From Wenzhouxiangellaceae bacterium (GTDB lineage: Bacteria > Pseudomonadota > Gammaproteobacteria > Xanthomonadales > Wenzhouxiangellaceae): a stretch of 47,718 bases of DNA. The notes under the pieces are model-generated. The model saw only the letters and a program-made list of their open reading frames with translations. It was not told where the DNA came from and did no database searches. The position numbers were made by a program, and so were the translations under genes. The stretch spans positions 17,931-65,648 of the forward strand of contig JAGXKW010000009.1 in NCBI GenBank assembly GCA_018334995.1, read 5' to 3'. Position 1 is the stretch's first letter, and every line of letters begins with the position of its first letter. Positions 9,384 through 18,433 of the stretch are shown here, one piece after another.

Positions 9384-9794
9384 TCAGCCCGAACCGACCG
9401 CGGCGACGACGCCGGCGGCAACCCCGACGCCGGCGGCAAACAGCAGTACGGCCCAGGTCAGAACGGTGCCGAGCACCCGTGCCCGGCTGGCGCCGGCCGA
9501 GCGGCCCAGACCCACGGCGTGCGCAATCCGGCCGACCAGCAGCGCAAGGCCGAAAAGGTGCAGCGCCCAGACCGGGACACGGGTCCCGAACTCGATCAGC
9601 GCAAGCAGCAACAGCGCCAACGGTACGTATTCGCAGAAATTCGCCTGGACGCGCGCAGCGCGCTCAAGCGCATGGACCGAGCCGGTGCCGATGCCTACCT
9701 GGTGGCGTTGGCGCAGACGAACCACGTTCCAGGAAAGCGCGATCAGCAGCAGTGCATGCAACGCGGTGTAGAACAGGATAACGGACGGCTGCAT
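9384..9794 (-). CDS. MAPEG family membrane protein
   Basis: 136 residues with four hydrophobic helices (VILFYTALHALLLIALSWNVV, YVPLALLLLALIEF, ALHLFGLALLVGRIAHAVGL, LGTVLTWAVLLFAAGVGVAAG). The segment ERAARVQANFCEYVPLALLL is the family hallmark of membrane-associated proteins in eicosanoid and glutathione metabolism (compare the bacterial YecN group). The bacterial members are integral inner-membrane proteins, some with glutathione transferase activity; the reaction here is unknown. GGGGAT lies nine bases upstream of the ATG. It faces the DUF6164 gene divergently and converges on the Nudix gene. Confidence 0.85.
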   Translation of the reverse strand: MQPSVILFYTALHALLLIALSWNVVRLRQRHQVGIGTGSVHALERAARVQANFCEYVPLALLLLALIEFGTRVPVWALHLFGLALLVGRIAHAVGLGRSAGASRARVLGTVLTWAVLLFAAGVGVAAGVVAAVGSG

Positions 9795-9871
9795 CGTGAA
9801 AGATCCCCGGGCAAAAGTGCCGCAATTGTACTCCGGGTCAGGATTCTGCCTTGCAGAGGATGGTTTTGAAA

Positions 9872-10216
9872 ATGGCTAGAAGACTTCTGGATCTGCGCGG
9901 CGTGCCGCCCGAGGAGGCCGAGGGTCTGCGCGATGCGCTGGACCGCGCCGGAATCGAATATTACGAACTGCCGCCGACCGCGTTCGGCATCAGCGCCGGC
10001 AGCATCTGGATTCGTCACGACCACGACTTCCAGCGGGCTTCCGGCGTATTCGACAGTTTCCAGGACGACTTTGCCCGGAGCGCGCGCGAAAATCGCGTGC
10101 CGGAATCGTTTTCGACCCGGCTCCGCCGCAATCCCGGAAGAGTCTTCGGCTACGCTGCCGCCGCCGTCATGATATTGCTGCTGATGTCCTGGCCGGTTTT
10201 CCAGCTCTGGCTATGA
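9872..10216 (+). CDS. DUF6164-like small membrane-anchored protein
   Basis: 114 residues starting MARRLLDLRGVPPEEAEGLRD. The N-terminal 75 residues look like a small soluble alpha/beta domain (LRDALDRAGIEYYELPPTAFGISAGSIWI). A single C-terminal membrane helix follows (VFGYAAAAVMILLLMSWPVFQLW). The pattern agrees with DUF6164, a family without known function. GAGGA lies eleven bases before this ATG; an ATG at 9860 (MVLKMARR) is possible. It converges on recQ with a 52-bp gap. Confidence 0.75.
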   Translation: MARRLLDLRGVPPEEAEGLRDALDRAGIEYYELPPTAFGISAGSIWIRHDHDFQRASGVFDSFQDDFARSARENRVPESFSTRLRRNPGRVFGYAAAAVMILLLMSWPVFQLWL

Positions 10217-10268
10217 GCTGCCGGCATCCGCGACGAGCGCGCGCTCAGGCTCGCCCGCGCGGCCTCGT

Positions 10269-12098
10269 TCAGAGGTCCCTCAACCGATCGAGAAATGCCT
10301 GACCGTATTTTTCCAGCTTGTGCCGGCCCACGCCCTGGACGCCGGCAAGCGCTTCCAGCGAATCCGGCTTCTCGGCCAGCATGGCCTGCAGCGTCGCATC
10401 GTGGAAAATCACGTACGGCGGCACACCCTCGGCACGCGCCAGGTCCAGCCTGAGAGTGCGCAGGCTGTCGAAGGCCTGCTGGTCGGCCGCGCTCGGCTCG
10501 ACTTCCGCGCGCGCAGCCCGACGCTTCCCGGCCCGCTTGCGAACTGGATCCTGGCGCATCCGGAACGCATCATCGCCGCGCAGCAGATCGCGCGCCGACG
10601 GATCCAGACGCAGCCCCCCGTGTCCGTCGGGATCGGCCGCCAGCTTTCCGGCGGCCAGCAATTGCCGGATCAGCGAGTGCCAGAACGCGGCCGGCTGCTC
10701 GGCGCCGATGCCGAACGTCGAAAGCCGATCGTGGCCCAGGCCGGAGATCCGCTCACTGGCCTTGCCGCGCAGGACGTCGACCAGGTGCCCGGCGCCGAAG
10801 CGCTGACCGGTGCGATAGACGCACGACAGCGCCATGCGCGCCGGCTCGGTGGCGTCGATCCGTTGCGGCGGCTCGAGGCAATTGTCGCAGTTGCCGCAGC
10901 CGCCGGCGTGCGCCTCGCCGAAGTAACCCAGCAGCGCCGGTCGCCTGCATTCGGACTGCTCGCAGTAGCCGAGCAGCGCTTCCAGCCGCTGGCGTTCGAT
11001 GCGCTGGCGCTCTTCCGACAGCCCTGATTCGGCCAGCATCTGGCGCAGCCGGTAGACGTCTTCCATGCCGTAGACCATCCACGCGTCGGCCGGCAGTCCG
11101 TCACGGCCGGCGCGCCCGGTTTCCTGATAATAGGCCTCGATCGAGCGCGGCAGGTCCATGTGCGCGACAAAGCGCACGTCCGGCTTGTCGATACCCATGC
11201 CGAAAGCGACCGTGGCCACCACGATCAGCCCTTCCTCGCGAATGAAGCGATCCTGGTGGGCCCGGCGCTGATCGCCTTCCAGCCCCGCGTGGTAGGGCAA
11301 TGCGGTCAATCCCTCGGCGCTCAGCCAGCCGGCGACCTGCTCGGAACGCTTGCGCGAAAGACAGTAGACGATGCCGGATTCACCGGCATGCTCGTTCCGG
11401 ATGAAATCGACCAGCTGACTTTTGGCGTTGTGGCGCGGCTGAACCCGGTAGCGGATGTTGGGCCGATCGAAGCTGTCGATGAATTTCTCGCAGCCGTCGG
11501 CAAACAGCGATTCCGCGATTTCGTTTCGGGTCCGGGTATCGGCCGTCGCGGTCAGCGCGATGCGCGGTACCCCGGGGAAATGCTCGGCCAGGGCGCCAAG
11601 CTGCAGGTACTCGGGCCGGAAATCGTGCCCCCACTGTGACACGCAATGGGCCTCGTCGATGGCCAGCAGAGCGATTTCGGCCCGTTTGAGACGGCTCAGC
11701 ATGCGCGGCTGCATCAGACGCTCGGGCGCGACATAGAGCAGGTCGACCTGACCGGCATTCAGCGCCTGTTCAACGCGCTGCTGCTCGGCCGGCGGCAGGC
11801 TGGAGTTGAGCACTTCGGCACGCACCCCGAAAGCCTTGAGCGCTTCGACCTGGTCGCGCATCAGCGCGATCAAAGGCGAGACCACCACGCCGGCGCCGGA
11901 ACGGACCAGCGCGGGAATCTGGTAGCACAGCGACTTGCCGCCGCCGGTGGGCATCAGCACCAGCGCGTTGCGGCCTGCGATCACCGCATCGACGATCGCC
12001 CGCTGGCAGCCGCGGAAGCCGGCATAGCCGAACACCTCGCGCAGCACCCGCTCGGGCTGGCGCGTCGAGCCTTCGGGTTCCCGCACCTGTGCCGTCAC
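10269..12098 (-). CDS. recQ: ATP-dependent DNA helicase RecQ
   Basis: 3'-5' superfamily 2 helicase acting in recombination and stalled-fork processing. From the GTG at 12098 the protein has 609 residues, the length of the E. coli enzyme. Walker A (MPTGGGKS) is at about 49-56, the DEAH box and aromatic-rich loop ([18 protein letters not shown]) begin at 148, and motif VI is [11 protein letters not shown]. The zinc-binding Cys cluster is [18 protein letters not shown] followed by CGNCDNC. A winged-helix region and a C-terminal HRDC domain ([20 protein letters not shown]) follow. The GTG is preferred because it follows the hemH stop by seven bases; longer open frames would run deep into hemH. 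It is co-transcribed with hemH. Confidence 0.97.
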   Translation of the reverse strand: MTAQVREPEGSTRQPERVLREVFGYAGFRGCQRAIVDAVIAGRNALVLMPTGGGKSLCYQIPALVRSGAGVVVSPLIALMRDQVEALKAFGVRAEVLNSSLPPAEQQRVEQALNAGQVDLLYVAPERLMQPRMLSRLKRAEIALLAIDEAHCVSQWGHDFRPEYLQLGALAEHFPGVPRIALTATADTRTRNEIAESLFADGCEKFIDSFDRPNIRYRVQPRHNAKSQLVDFIRNEHAGESGIVYCLSRKRSEQVAGWLSAEGLTALPYHAGLEGDQRRAHQDRFIREEGLIVVATVAFGMGIDKPDVRFVAHMDLPRSIEAYYQETGRAGRDGLPADAWMVYGMEDVYRLRQMLAESGLSEERQRIERQRLEALLGYCEQSECRRPALLGYFGEAHAGGCGNCDNCLEPPQRIDATEPARMALSCVYRTGQRFGAGHLVDVLRGKASERISGLGHDRLSTFGIGAEQPAAFWHSLIRQLLAAGKLAADPDGHGGLRLDPSARDLLRGDDAFRMRQDPVRKRAGKRRAARAEVEPSAADQQAFDSLRTLRLDLARAEGVPPYVIFHDATLQAMLAEKPDSLEALAGVQGVGRHKLEKYGQAFLDRLRDL

Positions 12099-12105
12099 GC
12101 GCCGA

Positions 12106-13236
12106 TCAGTCCTCCAGACCGAGCGATTTTGCCGCAGTCTCCGCGCGGCGGGCGCGCTCGGCCAGGGTATCTTCCGCAATCGCGGCCTGTTTGCTGAATT
12201 CCGGCCAGCCCTGGCCATGACGCCAGCACAACTCGGCGAGCACGCGCGCATGATCCGGTTCCGCGTTCAACGCGGGAATGTATTCGAGCTTCTCGCCGCC
12301 GGCGTGTTCAAAGGCCTCGCGATTTTCGACGCCGATTTCGTCAATGGTCTCCAGGCAGTCCACGGCAAATCCCGGGCAGACCACCTGGACGTGCTTGACG
12401 CCCTTCCCGGCCAGGTCCAGCAGGGTTTCGTCCGTGTACGGCTTGAGCCACTCCTCGCGGCCCAGCCTGGACTGGAAGGTGACCTGCCAGGCCTCGGGTT
12501 CCAGCTTCAGCCGCGCCGCGATGCGCCGGGCCGAGGACTGGCACTCGCAATAGTAGGGATCGCCCTTGAGCAGATACTTTTTCGGAATTCCGTGGAAGGA
12601 AAACAGCAGTTTCTCGGGTTTTCCGTGGGCTTCCTGGTGCGCCTTGATCCGGTCGGCAACGGCTTCCACCCAGGCCTCGTCGTAGTGATAGTGGGTAATG
12701 AACCTGAGTTCGGGGATCCAGCGGACCTTCTTCAGCGCATTGGCCAAACCATCGAACACGCTGGCCGTGGTCGTGGCCGAATACTGGGGGTACATGGGCA
12801 GCACGATCAGGCGCTGCACGTTGTCGCGACGCGCCTGCTCCAGCGCCTCGACAATGCCGGGGCTGCCGTAGCGCATGGCCGGATAGACGCGCACCTGGGG
12901 CTGATTGCGCCGGAATTCGTGTTCCATGGCTTCGGCCAGGTCGCGCGTGTAATACAGCAGCGGCGAGCCGCGTTCGGTCCAGACCCGGCGATAGGCCTCC
13001 GCCGAACGCGGCGAGCGGAACGGAACGATGACCAGGTTGAGGATCAGCCACCAGATCGGCCGCGGCACTTCGACGACGCGGCGATCCCACAGGAATTCGC
13101 GCAGGTATTTGCGCAGCGCAGCCGAGTCCGGACGATCGGGGGTGCCCAGATTGGCCAGCAGTATCCCGGCCTTGGGCGGATCGGTATGACCCGCCAGCTC
13201 TCGGGTCTCCTTGACGGTCTTGATCGAATCTGCCAT
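12106..13236 (-). CDS. hemH: Ferrochelatase (protoheme ferro-lyase)
   Basis: Inserts Fe(II) into protoporphyrin IX, the last step of heme b synthesis. 376 residues. The family signature LLFSFHGIP holds the metal-binding His at 215, and the conserved acidic residue lies in [10 protein letters not shown] (E296). ILLANLGTP at the N-terminus and [15 protein letters not shown] are also diagnostic. A C-terminal extension of about 35 residues ([21 protein letters not shown]) goes beyond the core fold. GGA lies nine bases before the ATG, and a weak minus-strand -10 box TACACT is at 13266-13271. It is the first gene of a hemH-recQ pair. Confidence 0.97.
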   Translation of the reverse strand: MADSIKTVKETRELAGHTDPPKAGILLANLGTPDRPDSAALRKYLREFLWDRRVVEVPRPIWWLILNLVIVPFRSPRSAEAYRRVWTERGSPLLYYTRDLAEAMEHEFRRNQPQVRVYPAMRYGSPGIVEALEQARRDNVQRLIVLPMYPQYSATTTASVFDGLANALKKVRWIPELRFITHYHYDEAWVEAVADRIKAHQEAHGKPEKLLFSFHGIPKKYLLKGDPYYCECQSSARRIAARLKLEPEAWQVTFQSRLGREEWLKPYTDETLLDLAGKGVKHVQVVCPGFAVDCLETIDEIGVENREAFEHAGGEKLEYIPALNAEPDHARVLAELCWRHGQGWPEFSKQAAIAEDTLAERARRAETAAKSLGLED

Positions 13237-13287
13237 TGGTCATTTTCCGGTCGGACGTGGCGCAGAGTGTACCGGCACTGGTGTGGA

Positions 13288-13317
13288 TTGTGCTCGAAGC
13301 CGCGAACCTGCTACTAT
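13288..13317 (+). promoter_or_regulatory. Probable sigma-70 promoter of the exported propeller-like protein
   Basis: TTGTGC (13288-13293), 18-base spacer, TACTAT (13312-13317), with TGC directly before the hexamer (extended -10). The predicted start is about 39 bases before the ATG at 13363. Confidence 0.5.
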
Positions 13318-13362
13318 CCGGAAGCTCGGAGAATAATATTTAAACGAGTTGATACTCAGATA

Positions 13363-14319
13363 ATGAAATCGCCCTGCCCGGCAAAGATTGTCTTCGTACT
13401 TGCGCTACTGCTGGCGCAGGGCATGGCGTGGGCGCAACCTTCCGGCTTCGCGGTCAACTCGCGCGGATTCGGCGCCGAAGAGGACATTCACGTGTTGTGG
13501 CGAGTCCATCTTTCGACGGGACAGGTCGATCGCATCGGACAGACCAACTTCATCGACATGGAAGGCCTTGCGCTGGCCCCGGACGGCACGCTATTCGGTG
13601 CCGACGACGAGAGCAAGACGCTGGTCACGGTCAATACCAACAGCGGATTCTCCAGGCCGGTCGGCAACCTGCGCAACAACATGGGCCTTCCGCTCGCTCG
13701 GCCCATGGACTTCGGCATGACGTTCACCTGCAACGGCGAGCTGCTGGTCAGCTCCGATACCGAGCAGAGCCTGTTCCTGGCGTCGCTGGAAACCGGGCGT
13801 CTCGAGCGCATTGGCGAGCAAGGCAGCCTCGGCGCACCCATCACCGATCTCGCCGCCTGGGGCGACGCGCTTTATGGCATCGGCCAGGGCCTGACCGGCG
13901 AGGACGGGCAATTCGCGGCCGACGCACCCAACCTCTACCGCATCGACCGGGCTTCAGCCACGGCTGAATTCGTCGGCTCACTGGGCGCGGAAGTGCTCCC
14001 CTACGCCAACGCGGGCCTGGCTTTCGACGCCGCAGGCAAGCTCTGGGCGATCACCGATCGTCGGGCCGACGGCACCCCGGACATCGCATCGGAAATTCTT
14101 GAAATCGATCTTGAAACCGGGGCCGCCCGCAAGTCCGCGAACGCCGGACGGGTCGGATTCGAATCGCTGGCCATTGCGCCGCCCGGCGGCTGCCAGACGC
14201 GCGGCGGCGTCGCCCCGGGCGCGGTGGAGATTCCGGCCGGCAATCCGGCCGGGCTCGCCGTTCTTGCCTTCCTGCTGCTGATCGCCGCAAACTGGACGCT
14301 GGTTCTCCGGCAGCGGTAG
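13363..14319 (+). CDS. Exported propeller-like protein with a C-terminal IPTL-CTERM-like sorting tail
   Basis: 318 residues. A Sec signal peptide (MKSPCPAKIVFVLALLLAQGMAWA) is followed by a mature region with repeating strands (FIDMEGLALAPDGTLFGADD, LGAPITDLAAWGDALYGIGQG, ANAGLAFDAAGKLWAITD) that suggest a beta-propeller. The C-terminus (about 288-318) is tripartite: a short motif IPAGNPAG, a hydrophobic helix LAVLAFLLLIAANWTLVL and basic RQR. That is the layout of IPTL-CTERM/PEP-CTERM sorting signals, here with IPAG in place of IPTL. The start at 13363 matches the signal peptide; the same frame is open far upstream, but only as the shadow of hemH. tatA follows after 41 bases, with its own promoter. 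No exosortase-like gene is in the window. Confidence 0.8.
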   Translation: MKSPCPAKIVFVLALLLAQGMAWAQPSGFAVNSRGFGAEEDIHVLWRVHLSTGQVDRIGQTNFIDMEGLALAPDGTLFGADDESKTLVTVNTNSGFSRPVGNLRNNMGLPLARPMDFGMTFTCNGELLVSSDTEQSLFLASLETGRLERIGEQGSLGAPITDLAAWGDALYGIGQGLTGEDGQFAADAPNLYRIDRASATAEFVGSLGAEVLPYANAGLAFDAAGKLWAITDRRADGTPDIASEILEIDLETGAARKSANAGRVGFESLAIAPPGGCQTRGGVAPGAVEIPAGNPAGLAVLAFLLLIAANWTLVLRQR

Positions 14320-14322
14320 AAT
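14293..14322 (+). promoter_or_regulatory. Probable promoter of tatABC
   Basis: TGGACG (14293-14298), 18-base spacer, TAGAAT (14317-14322). The -10 box overlaps the stop codon of the preceding gene. The predicted start is about 32 bases before the tatA ATG. Confidence 0.5.
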
Positions 14323-14360
14323 AGCGGATCGCTTTCCCGGCACCATCGGAGTCATCATTC

Positions 14361-14663
14361 ATGTTGGGCAATATCGGTCCCATGCAGCTTCTGATCATTT
14401 TCCTGATCGTCCTGCTGATCTTCGGCACCAAGAAGCTGCGCAACGTCGGCGGCGATCTCGGTTCCGCCATTCGCGATTTCCGCAAGGGCATGAGCAGCGA
14501 AGAGGACAGCGGCGAGCACGAAGATGCAAGCACGAATCGGTCGGACGATCAATCGGACGATCAATCGGACGACAAATCGCGCGACCAATCGGACGCCGGA
14601 TCGACCGCGGAATCGACCTCGGGGAAATCCACCGAAGCCGGTTCCGACAAGCCGAAATCCTGA
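14361..14663 (+). CDS. tatA: Sec-independent protein translocase subunit TatA
   Basis: Pore-forming subunit of the twin-arginine translocase. 100 residues: an N-terminal membrane helix (MQLLIIFLIVLLIFG), then the amphipathic helix GTKKLRNVGGDLGSAIRDFRKG with the conserved FG-K-L-DLG pattern. The tail from about residue 45 is hydrophilic and largely Ser, Asp and Thr. It contains the tandem tetrapeptides SDDQ, SDDQ, SDDK and SRDQ, encoded by a 12-bp DNA repeat. GGAG lies nine bases upstream of the ATG. It is the first gene of tatABC. Confidence 0.96.
   Translation: MLGNIGPMQLLIIFLIVLLIFGTKKLRNVGGDLGSAIRDFRKGMSSEEDSGEHEDASTNRSDDQSDDQSDDKSRDQSDAGSTAESTSGKSTEAGSDKPKS
14541..14588 (+). repeat. 12-bp tandem repeat inside tatA
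   Basis: Four units: TCGGACGATCAA twice exactly, then TCGGACGACAAA and TCGCGCGACCAA, with a fifth partial unit after. The period is a multiple of three, so copy-number change would alter the length of the acidic TatA tail without a frameshift. Confidence 0.85.
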
Positions 14664-14666
14664 GCC

Positions 14667-14966
14667 ATGGGCGGCACCGGGTTTACCGAGCTGCTTCTGC
14701 TGGCAGTCATCGCGTTGATCGTGGTCGGCCCGCAAAGACTCCCGAAAATCGCGCGTACCGCCGGCCGGCTGACCCGACAGGCGCGTAACGCCTGGCAGGG
14801 CCTTCAGTCGGAGCTACAGGCCGAACTCGACGCCGACCACAACCGCAAGATCATGGAGGCGAATCGGGATCGCGCGAAGTCCGAGCCATCCGCCGACCCG
14901 TCCTCCGCCCCGGATACGCAAGCCGATCCCGACCGGACCGGCGACGACGACGGGAGGGCCGGATGA
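14667..14966 (+). CDS. tatB: Sec-independent protein translocase subunit TatB
   Basis: Receptor subunit that forms the TatBC complex binding twin-arginine signal peptides. 99 residues: membrane helix FTELLLLAVIALIVVG, the conserved GPQRLPKIARTAGR turn and amphipathic helix, then a long helix rich in Gln, Glu and Ala (AWQGLQSELQAELDADHNRK) and a Pro/Asp-rich tail. It is shorter than E. coli TatB (about 170), within the known range for the family. Three bases separate it from tatA, and its stop overlaps the tatC ATG by four bases (ATGA). Confidence 0.94.
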   Translation: MGGTGFTELLLLAVIALIVVGPQRLPKIARTAGRLTRQARNAWQGLQSELQAELDADHNRKIMEANRDRAKSEPSADPSSAPDTQADPDRTGDDDGRAG

Positions 14967-15736
14967 ATTCGCCGAAGGAGACCGACCAGGAACTCTCGCT
15001 GATCGATCACCTGCTGGAGTTGAGAAGCCGGCTGGTCCGCTCGGTGGTCGTGATCGCCGTTTGCATGCTGGCCATGGCGCCTTTCGCGCGCAAGCTATAC
15101 ACGCTTGTTTCCGAGCCGCTGGTTTCGCGCCTGCCGGAAGGCACCAGCATGATCGCCATCGACGTGGCCTCGCCGATCTTCGCCCCGTTCAAGCTCGTCC
15201 TCATGCTGGCGATCCTGATCGCCATGCCCTACGTGATCTACCAGGCCTGGTCGTTCGTCGCCCCCGGCCTGTACCAGCATGAAAAACGCATCGCCAAGCC
15301 GCTGCTGGGCGCGGCCACGGTATTGTTCTATCTGGGCTGCCTGTTCGCCTATTTCATCGTGTTACCGGTGATCTTCACGTTCATCACCAAGATCGCCCCG
15401 GAAGGCGTTTCGGTGATGACCGACATCAATCGCTATCTGGATTTCGTGCTGGTGATGTTCCTGGCCTTCGGTTTCTCTTTCGAAGTCCCGGTGATCACGG
15501 TCGTACTGGTCGCCATCGGCGTGGTGACCCCGGAAGGCCTGGCGCGGATGCGTGGATACGTCGTCGTCGGCGTGTTCTTCCTGGCCATGCTGATCACCCC
15601 GCCGGACATGATTTCCCAGACGCTGCTCGCCCTGCCGGTCTGGGCCTTGTACGAAATCGGTATCGTGTTCGCGCGCATGGTGCACCGGGAGCGAACCGAC
15701 GATGCCGAATCCGCCCCGGCCGAGCGTAACGACTAG
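14963..15736 (+). CDS. tatC: Sec-independent protein translocase subunit TatC
   Basis: Six-helix core of the Tat receptor complex. 257 residues, the family's usual length. The N-terminal LSLIDHLLELRSRLVRSV holds the conserved HL-ELR-R motif that contacts the signal peptide. The first periplasmic segment contains PEGTSMIAIDVASPIFAPFKL, followed by LPVIFTFI and the conserved FGFSFEVPVITVVLVAIGVV. It overlaps tatB by four bases and ends 32 bases before the convergent SDR gene. Confidence 0.97.
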   Translation: MNSPKETDQELSLIDHLLELRSRLVRSVVVIAVCMLAMAPFARKLYTLVSEPLVSRLPEGTSMIAIDVASPIFAPFKLVLMLAILIAMPYVIYQAWSFVAPGLYQHEKRIAKPLLGAATVLFYLGCLFAYFIVLPVIFTFITKIAPEGVSVMTDINRYLDFVLVMFLAFGFSFEVPVITVVLVAIGVVTPEGLARMRGYVVVGVFFLAMLITPPDMISQTLLALPVWALYEIGIVFARMVHRERTDDAESAPAERND

Positions 15737-15755
15737 TGGGCCACGCGTGGTCCAC
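15736..15755. terminator. Palindrome between convergent tatC and SDR genes, possible terminator
   Basis: A 20-base near-perfect palindrome (GTGGGCCACG followed by CGTGGTCCAC, one G-T mismatch) starts on the last base of the tatC stop codon. There is no T-tract on either side, so it is not a classical Rho-independent terminator. Its position suggests a role in transcript 3'-end formation or stability. Confidence 0.4.
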
Positions 15756-15768
15756 TGGAGTACCCCGG

Positions 15769-16536
15769 TCACCATTCGATCGGCTTTCCATCCCAGGCAA
15801 AAAAACCGCCGTTATCGCTCTCGGTCAGGCCGTCGATGACCGAAAGCAGGTAATCGCAGGTCTGTTCGACCGGGAACAGCTTGCCGGCCGGCACGTTGGC
15901 CTGGAACGGCTGCGACAGGCCGGTATCGGTGGTCCCGGGGTGCAAGGCCACGGCGATCGCATTGCGGTTGCGGCGACTGAGTTCGATGCCTGCGGTCCTG
16001 ATGATCTGGTTCAGCGCTGCCTTGGACGCGCGGTAGGCATACCAGCCGCCCAGCCGATTGTCGCCAATCGAGCCCACGCGCGCCGAAATCGCGGCGAACA
16101 CGGCCTTGCCTTCGCGCGCCAGCCGCGGACGCAGTGTCTTGAGCATCAGCGCCGGGCCGAATGCATTGACCGCAAACACGCGCTCCAGCGCCCGCATATC
16201 CAGATCCTCCAGCTTCTTCTCCGGGGCGAAGCCTTCGCCATGCAGCACGCCGGCGGCATTGACCACCAGCGACGGGCGCAAGCCTTCTTCGTCGAGCGCC
16301 CGGCCCAGGTTCTCGACCTGCGCCGGGTCGGTCACGTCGAGTGCGCGTATCGACAGGCGATCGCACGCAAGCGATCGGAGATCACCGGCAGACGCGGGGT
16401 CGCGGCAGGTCGCGACGATGGTTTCAAAGGCGGCATCCTCGAGGAGAGCCTTGACCAGGCCCAGGCCGATGCCTCGGCTGGCACCCTGCACCAGCGCGAC
16501 CGAGGCATCGGGGAATGATTCCAGTCTGGAACGCAT
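15769..16536 (-). CDS. Short-chain dehydrogenase/reductase, C-factor-like
   Basis: 255-residue classical SDR. The Rossmann motif is GASRGIGLG, NNAG is read here as NAAG (VVNAAGVLHG), the catalytic Ser is in AISARVGSIGDN and the Tyr/Lys pair in YAYRASKAALNQ. The C-terminal stretch DNGGFFAWDGKPIEW is characteristic of the CsgA/C-factor subgroup of SDRs. The substrate is unknown. It is convergent with tatC and divergent from the ABC importer operon. Confidence 0.88.
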   Translation of the reverse strand: MRSRLESFPDASVALVQGASRGIGLGLVKALLEDAAFETIVATCRDPASAGDLRSLACDRLSIRALDVTDPAQVENLGRALDEEGLRPSLVVNAAGVLHGEGFAPEKKLEDLDMRALERVFAVNAFGPALMLKTLRPRLAREGKAVFAAISARVGSIGDNRLGGWYAYRASKAALNQIIRTAGIELSRRNRNAIAVALHPGTTDTGLSQPFQANVPAGKLFPVEQTCDYLLSVIDGLTESDNGGFFAWDGKPIEW

Positions 16537-16561
16537 GAGAGCTTCAACAATAAGATTCAGG

Positions 16562-16570
16562 TGCTATGAT
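16562..16570 (+). promoter_or_regulatory. Extended -10 promoter of the peptide ABC importer operon
   Basis: TGC directly followed by TATGAT; the predicted start near 16577 leaves a leader of about 65 bases before the ATG at 16643. The upstream -35 region is poor (TTCAAC), as is usual for extended -10 promoters. Confidence 0.5.
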
Positions 16571-16642
16571 CATGCCACGTCGTGATCACACCGTGACTTG
16601 CCGCCGGCCCGCAAACCGATCGTGGAGCGCACGCACAACGCC

Positions 16643-18433
16643 ATGAGAAATTCCTTGTTGCGCCTGGTGGCGGGCGCTGTTGTCGCGAGTGCCGTCGCGG
16701 CATGCAGCGACCCGACCGAAACGCCCGAAACGGCCGGAAGCGTCTACCGGCACGCGATCGACGGTACGCCGAGCACGCTGGACCCGGCGCAGGCATCCAC
16801 CATCTATTCGAGCATGGTCGTGGTCAACGTGTTCGACACGCTGTACCGCTACAAGTATCTCGCGCGGCCCTACGAACTGGCCCCGAACCTGGCGAGCGGC
16901 CTGCCCGAGGTCTCCGACGACGGCCTGGTCTACACCTTCCGCATCCGGCCCGACGCACGCTTCACGGACGATCCAGCGTTTCCGAACGGCAGGGGGCGAG
17001 GCGTGACCGTGCACGACCTCATCTATTCGCTCAAGCGCCATTTCGACCCGCGTCAACGCTCCCAGGGCGCCTGGCTGTGGGCCGGCCGAATCGCGGGACT
17101 CGACGCCTGGGGCGAGCGCGGCGCACGCTACGACGAACCGGTCGAAGGCCTGGAAGCGGTCGACGATCACACCTTGCGGATCACGTTGACCGAACCCTAT
17201 CCACAACTGGTCTACACCCTCGCCACCGCGTTCTCGGCGGTGGTTCCGCGCGAGGCCGTGGAATATTACGGCCGGGAATTCGGCGTTCGGCCAGTCGGCT
17301 CGGGACCGTATCGGCTGGTGTCTTTCGACAGCACGCTGGCGCGCCTTGAACGCAACCCCGGCTTTACGCGCGAGCCGCTCGACCTTGCCGCCGAGGGATT
17401 CGACGCCCGGCGCCACGGCGAGCTCGGCCTGGAGTCGCTGGACGGCCGAAGCTACCCGTTCACCGAGCGCCTGGAGATTCATTTCATCCCGGAAAGCGCC
17501 GCACGCTGGAGCGCGTTTTCCAGCGGCGAGGTCGATAACGTCATGGTGCCCAACGAGCACGTCGACTCGGTGCTCGCCGGGCGCAATCCGGTCGAGTTCA
17601 CGCCCTCCATCCGCGAGCGGTATCACGGCCACGCCGGCCTGGAAGCCGGCTTCGTCTACGCCGGCTTCAACATGGCCGACGAACGCTTCGGTCATCATCC
17701 GGACCCGGAACGCGACGCGGCCAACCGTGCGCTTCGCTGCGCGATTCGAAAGGCCTTCGACTGGCAGGCCCGCAACCAGACGTTCTATTATGGAATCGGA
17801 CGGATTTTCCCGGGCGTGATCCCGCCGGCGGTGCCCGAATACAATCCGCAGCGTTCGCGTGAATCGGTCGAACACGACCCGGAGGGTGGCCGCGCGCTGC
17901 TGGAGTCATTCGGCTGGACGCCCGAATCGCTGCCCGAGCTCACTTACGGCACGCCTTCGGGCGTGCAGCAGCGCCAGATCTACGCGCAACTGCGGGCCCA
18001 GCTCGCGGCGCTCGGATTTCCGTCCGAGAAAATCGGCGTCGAGACCTTTGCTACGTTCGGCGATTTTTCGCGCGCGATGAAGAACCGCCAGCTGGACCTG
18101 TTCTTTCTCGGCTGGACGCTGGATTACCCCGATGCGCAAAACACGCTGCAGTTGTTCTACGGCCCACACGAAACGCCGGGCTCGAACAACTTCAATTACC
18201 GCAACCCCGAATTCGATGCGCTGTACGAACAGACCGCGACCATGCAGCCGGGCCCCGAACGCACCGCGCTGTATCGGCGGATGAACGGTATGGTGATCGA
18301 TGACTGCGTCGCCATCTCGGGGCTTTCGCGCACGCGCATTCACCTTTGGGACCGGGACATCGCAGGCCTGCCCGACCGGGAAATTCTCGGCGGATTCTTC
18401 ATGCGCTTCGTCGATGCCGCACGACGCCCTTGA
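16643..18433 (+). CDS. ABC transporter substrate-binding lipoprotein, family 5 (oligopeptide type)
   Basis: Periplasmic solute-binding protein of an Opp/Dpp-like importer, 596 residues. A lipoprotein signal peptide (MRNSLLRLVAGAVVASAVAAC) places the acylated Cys at 21. The family-5 fold is shown by GTPSTLDPAQASTIYSSMVVVNVFDTL, LAPNLASGLPEVSDDGLVYTF, VTVHDLIYSLKRHFDP, RPVGSGPYRL and the late FFLGWTLDYPDAQNTLQLFYG. The ATG at 16643 is the one that gives the signal peptide. The permease and ATPase genes follow after 188 bases. Peptides are the usual ligands, but the specificity is not visible. Confidence 0.93.
   Translation: MRNSLLRLVAGAVVASAVAACSDPTETPETAGSVYRHAIDGTPSTLDPAQASTIYSSMVVVNVFDTLYRYKYLARPYELAPNLASGLPEVSDDGLVYTFRIRPDARFTDDPAFPNGRGRGVTVHDLIYSLKRHFDPRQRSQGAWLWAGRIAGLDAWGERGARYDEPVEGLEAVDDHTLRITLTEPYPQLVYTLATAFSAVVPREAVEYYGREFGVRPVGSGPYRLVSFDSTLARLERNPGFTREPLDLAAEGFDARRHGELGLESLDGRSYPFTERLEIHFIPESAARWSAFSSGEVDNVMVPNEHVDSVLAGRNPVEFTPSIRERYHGHAGLEAGFVYAGFNMADERFGHHPDPERDAANRALRCAIRKAFDWQARNQTFYYGIGRIFPGVIPPAVPEYNPQRSRESVEHDPEGGRALLESFGWTPESLPELTYGTPSGVQQRQIYAQLRAQLAALGFPSEKIGVETFATFGDFSRAMKNRQLDLFFLGWTLDYPDAQNTLQLFYGPHETPGSNNFNYRNPEFDALYEQTATMQPGPERTALYRRMNGMVIDDCVAISGLSRTRIHLWDRDIAGLPDREILGGFFMRFVDAARRP

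Noticed and set aside
12217-13362. Long plus-strand open frame running into the gene at 13363
   Set aside because: Lies opposite hemH; the true protein begins with the signal peptide at 13363.
16577-16594. GTGATCAC palindrome before the ABC importer operon as a CRP site
   Set aside because: The half-sites are not six bases apart and TGTGA is incomplete; only a short GATC-centred palindrome.
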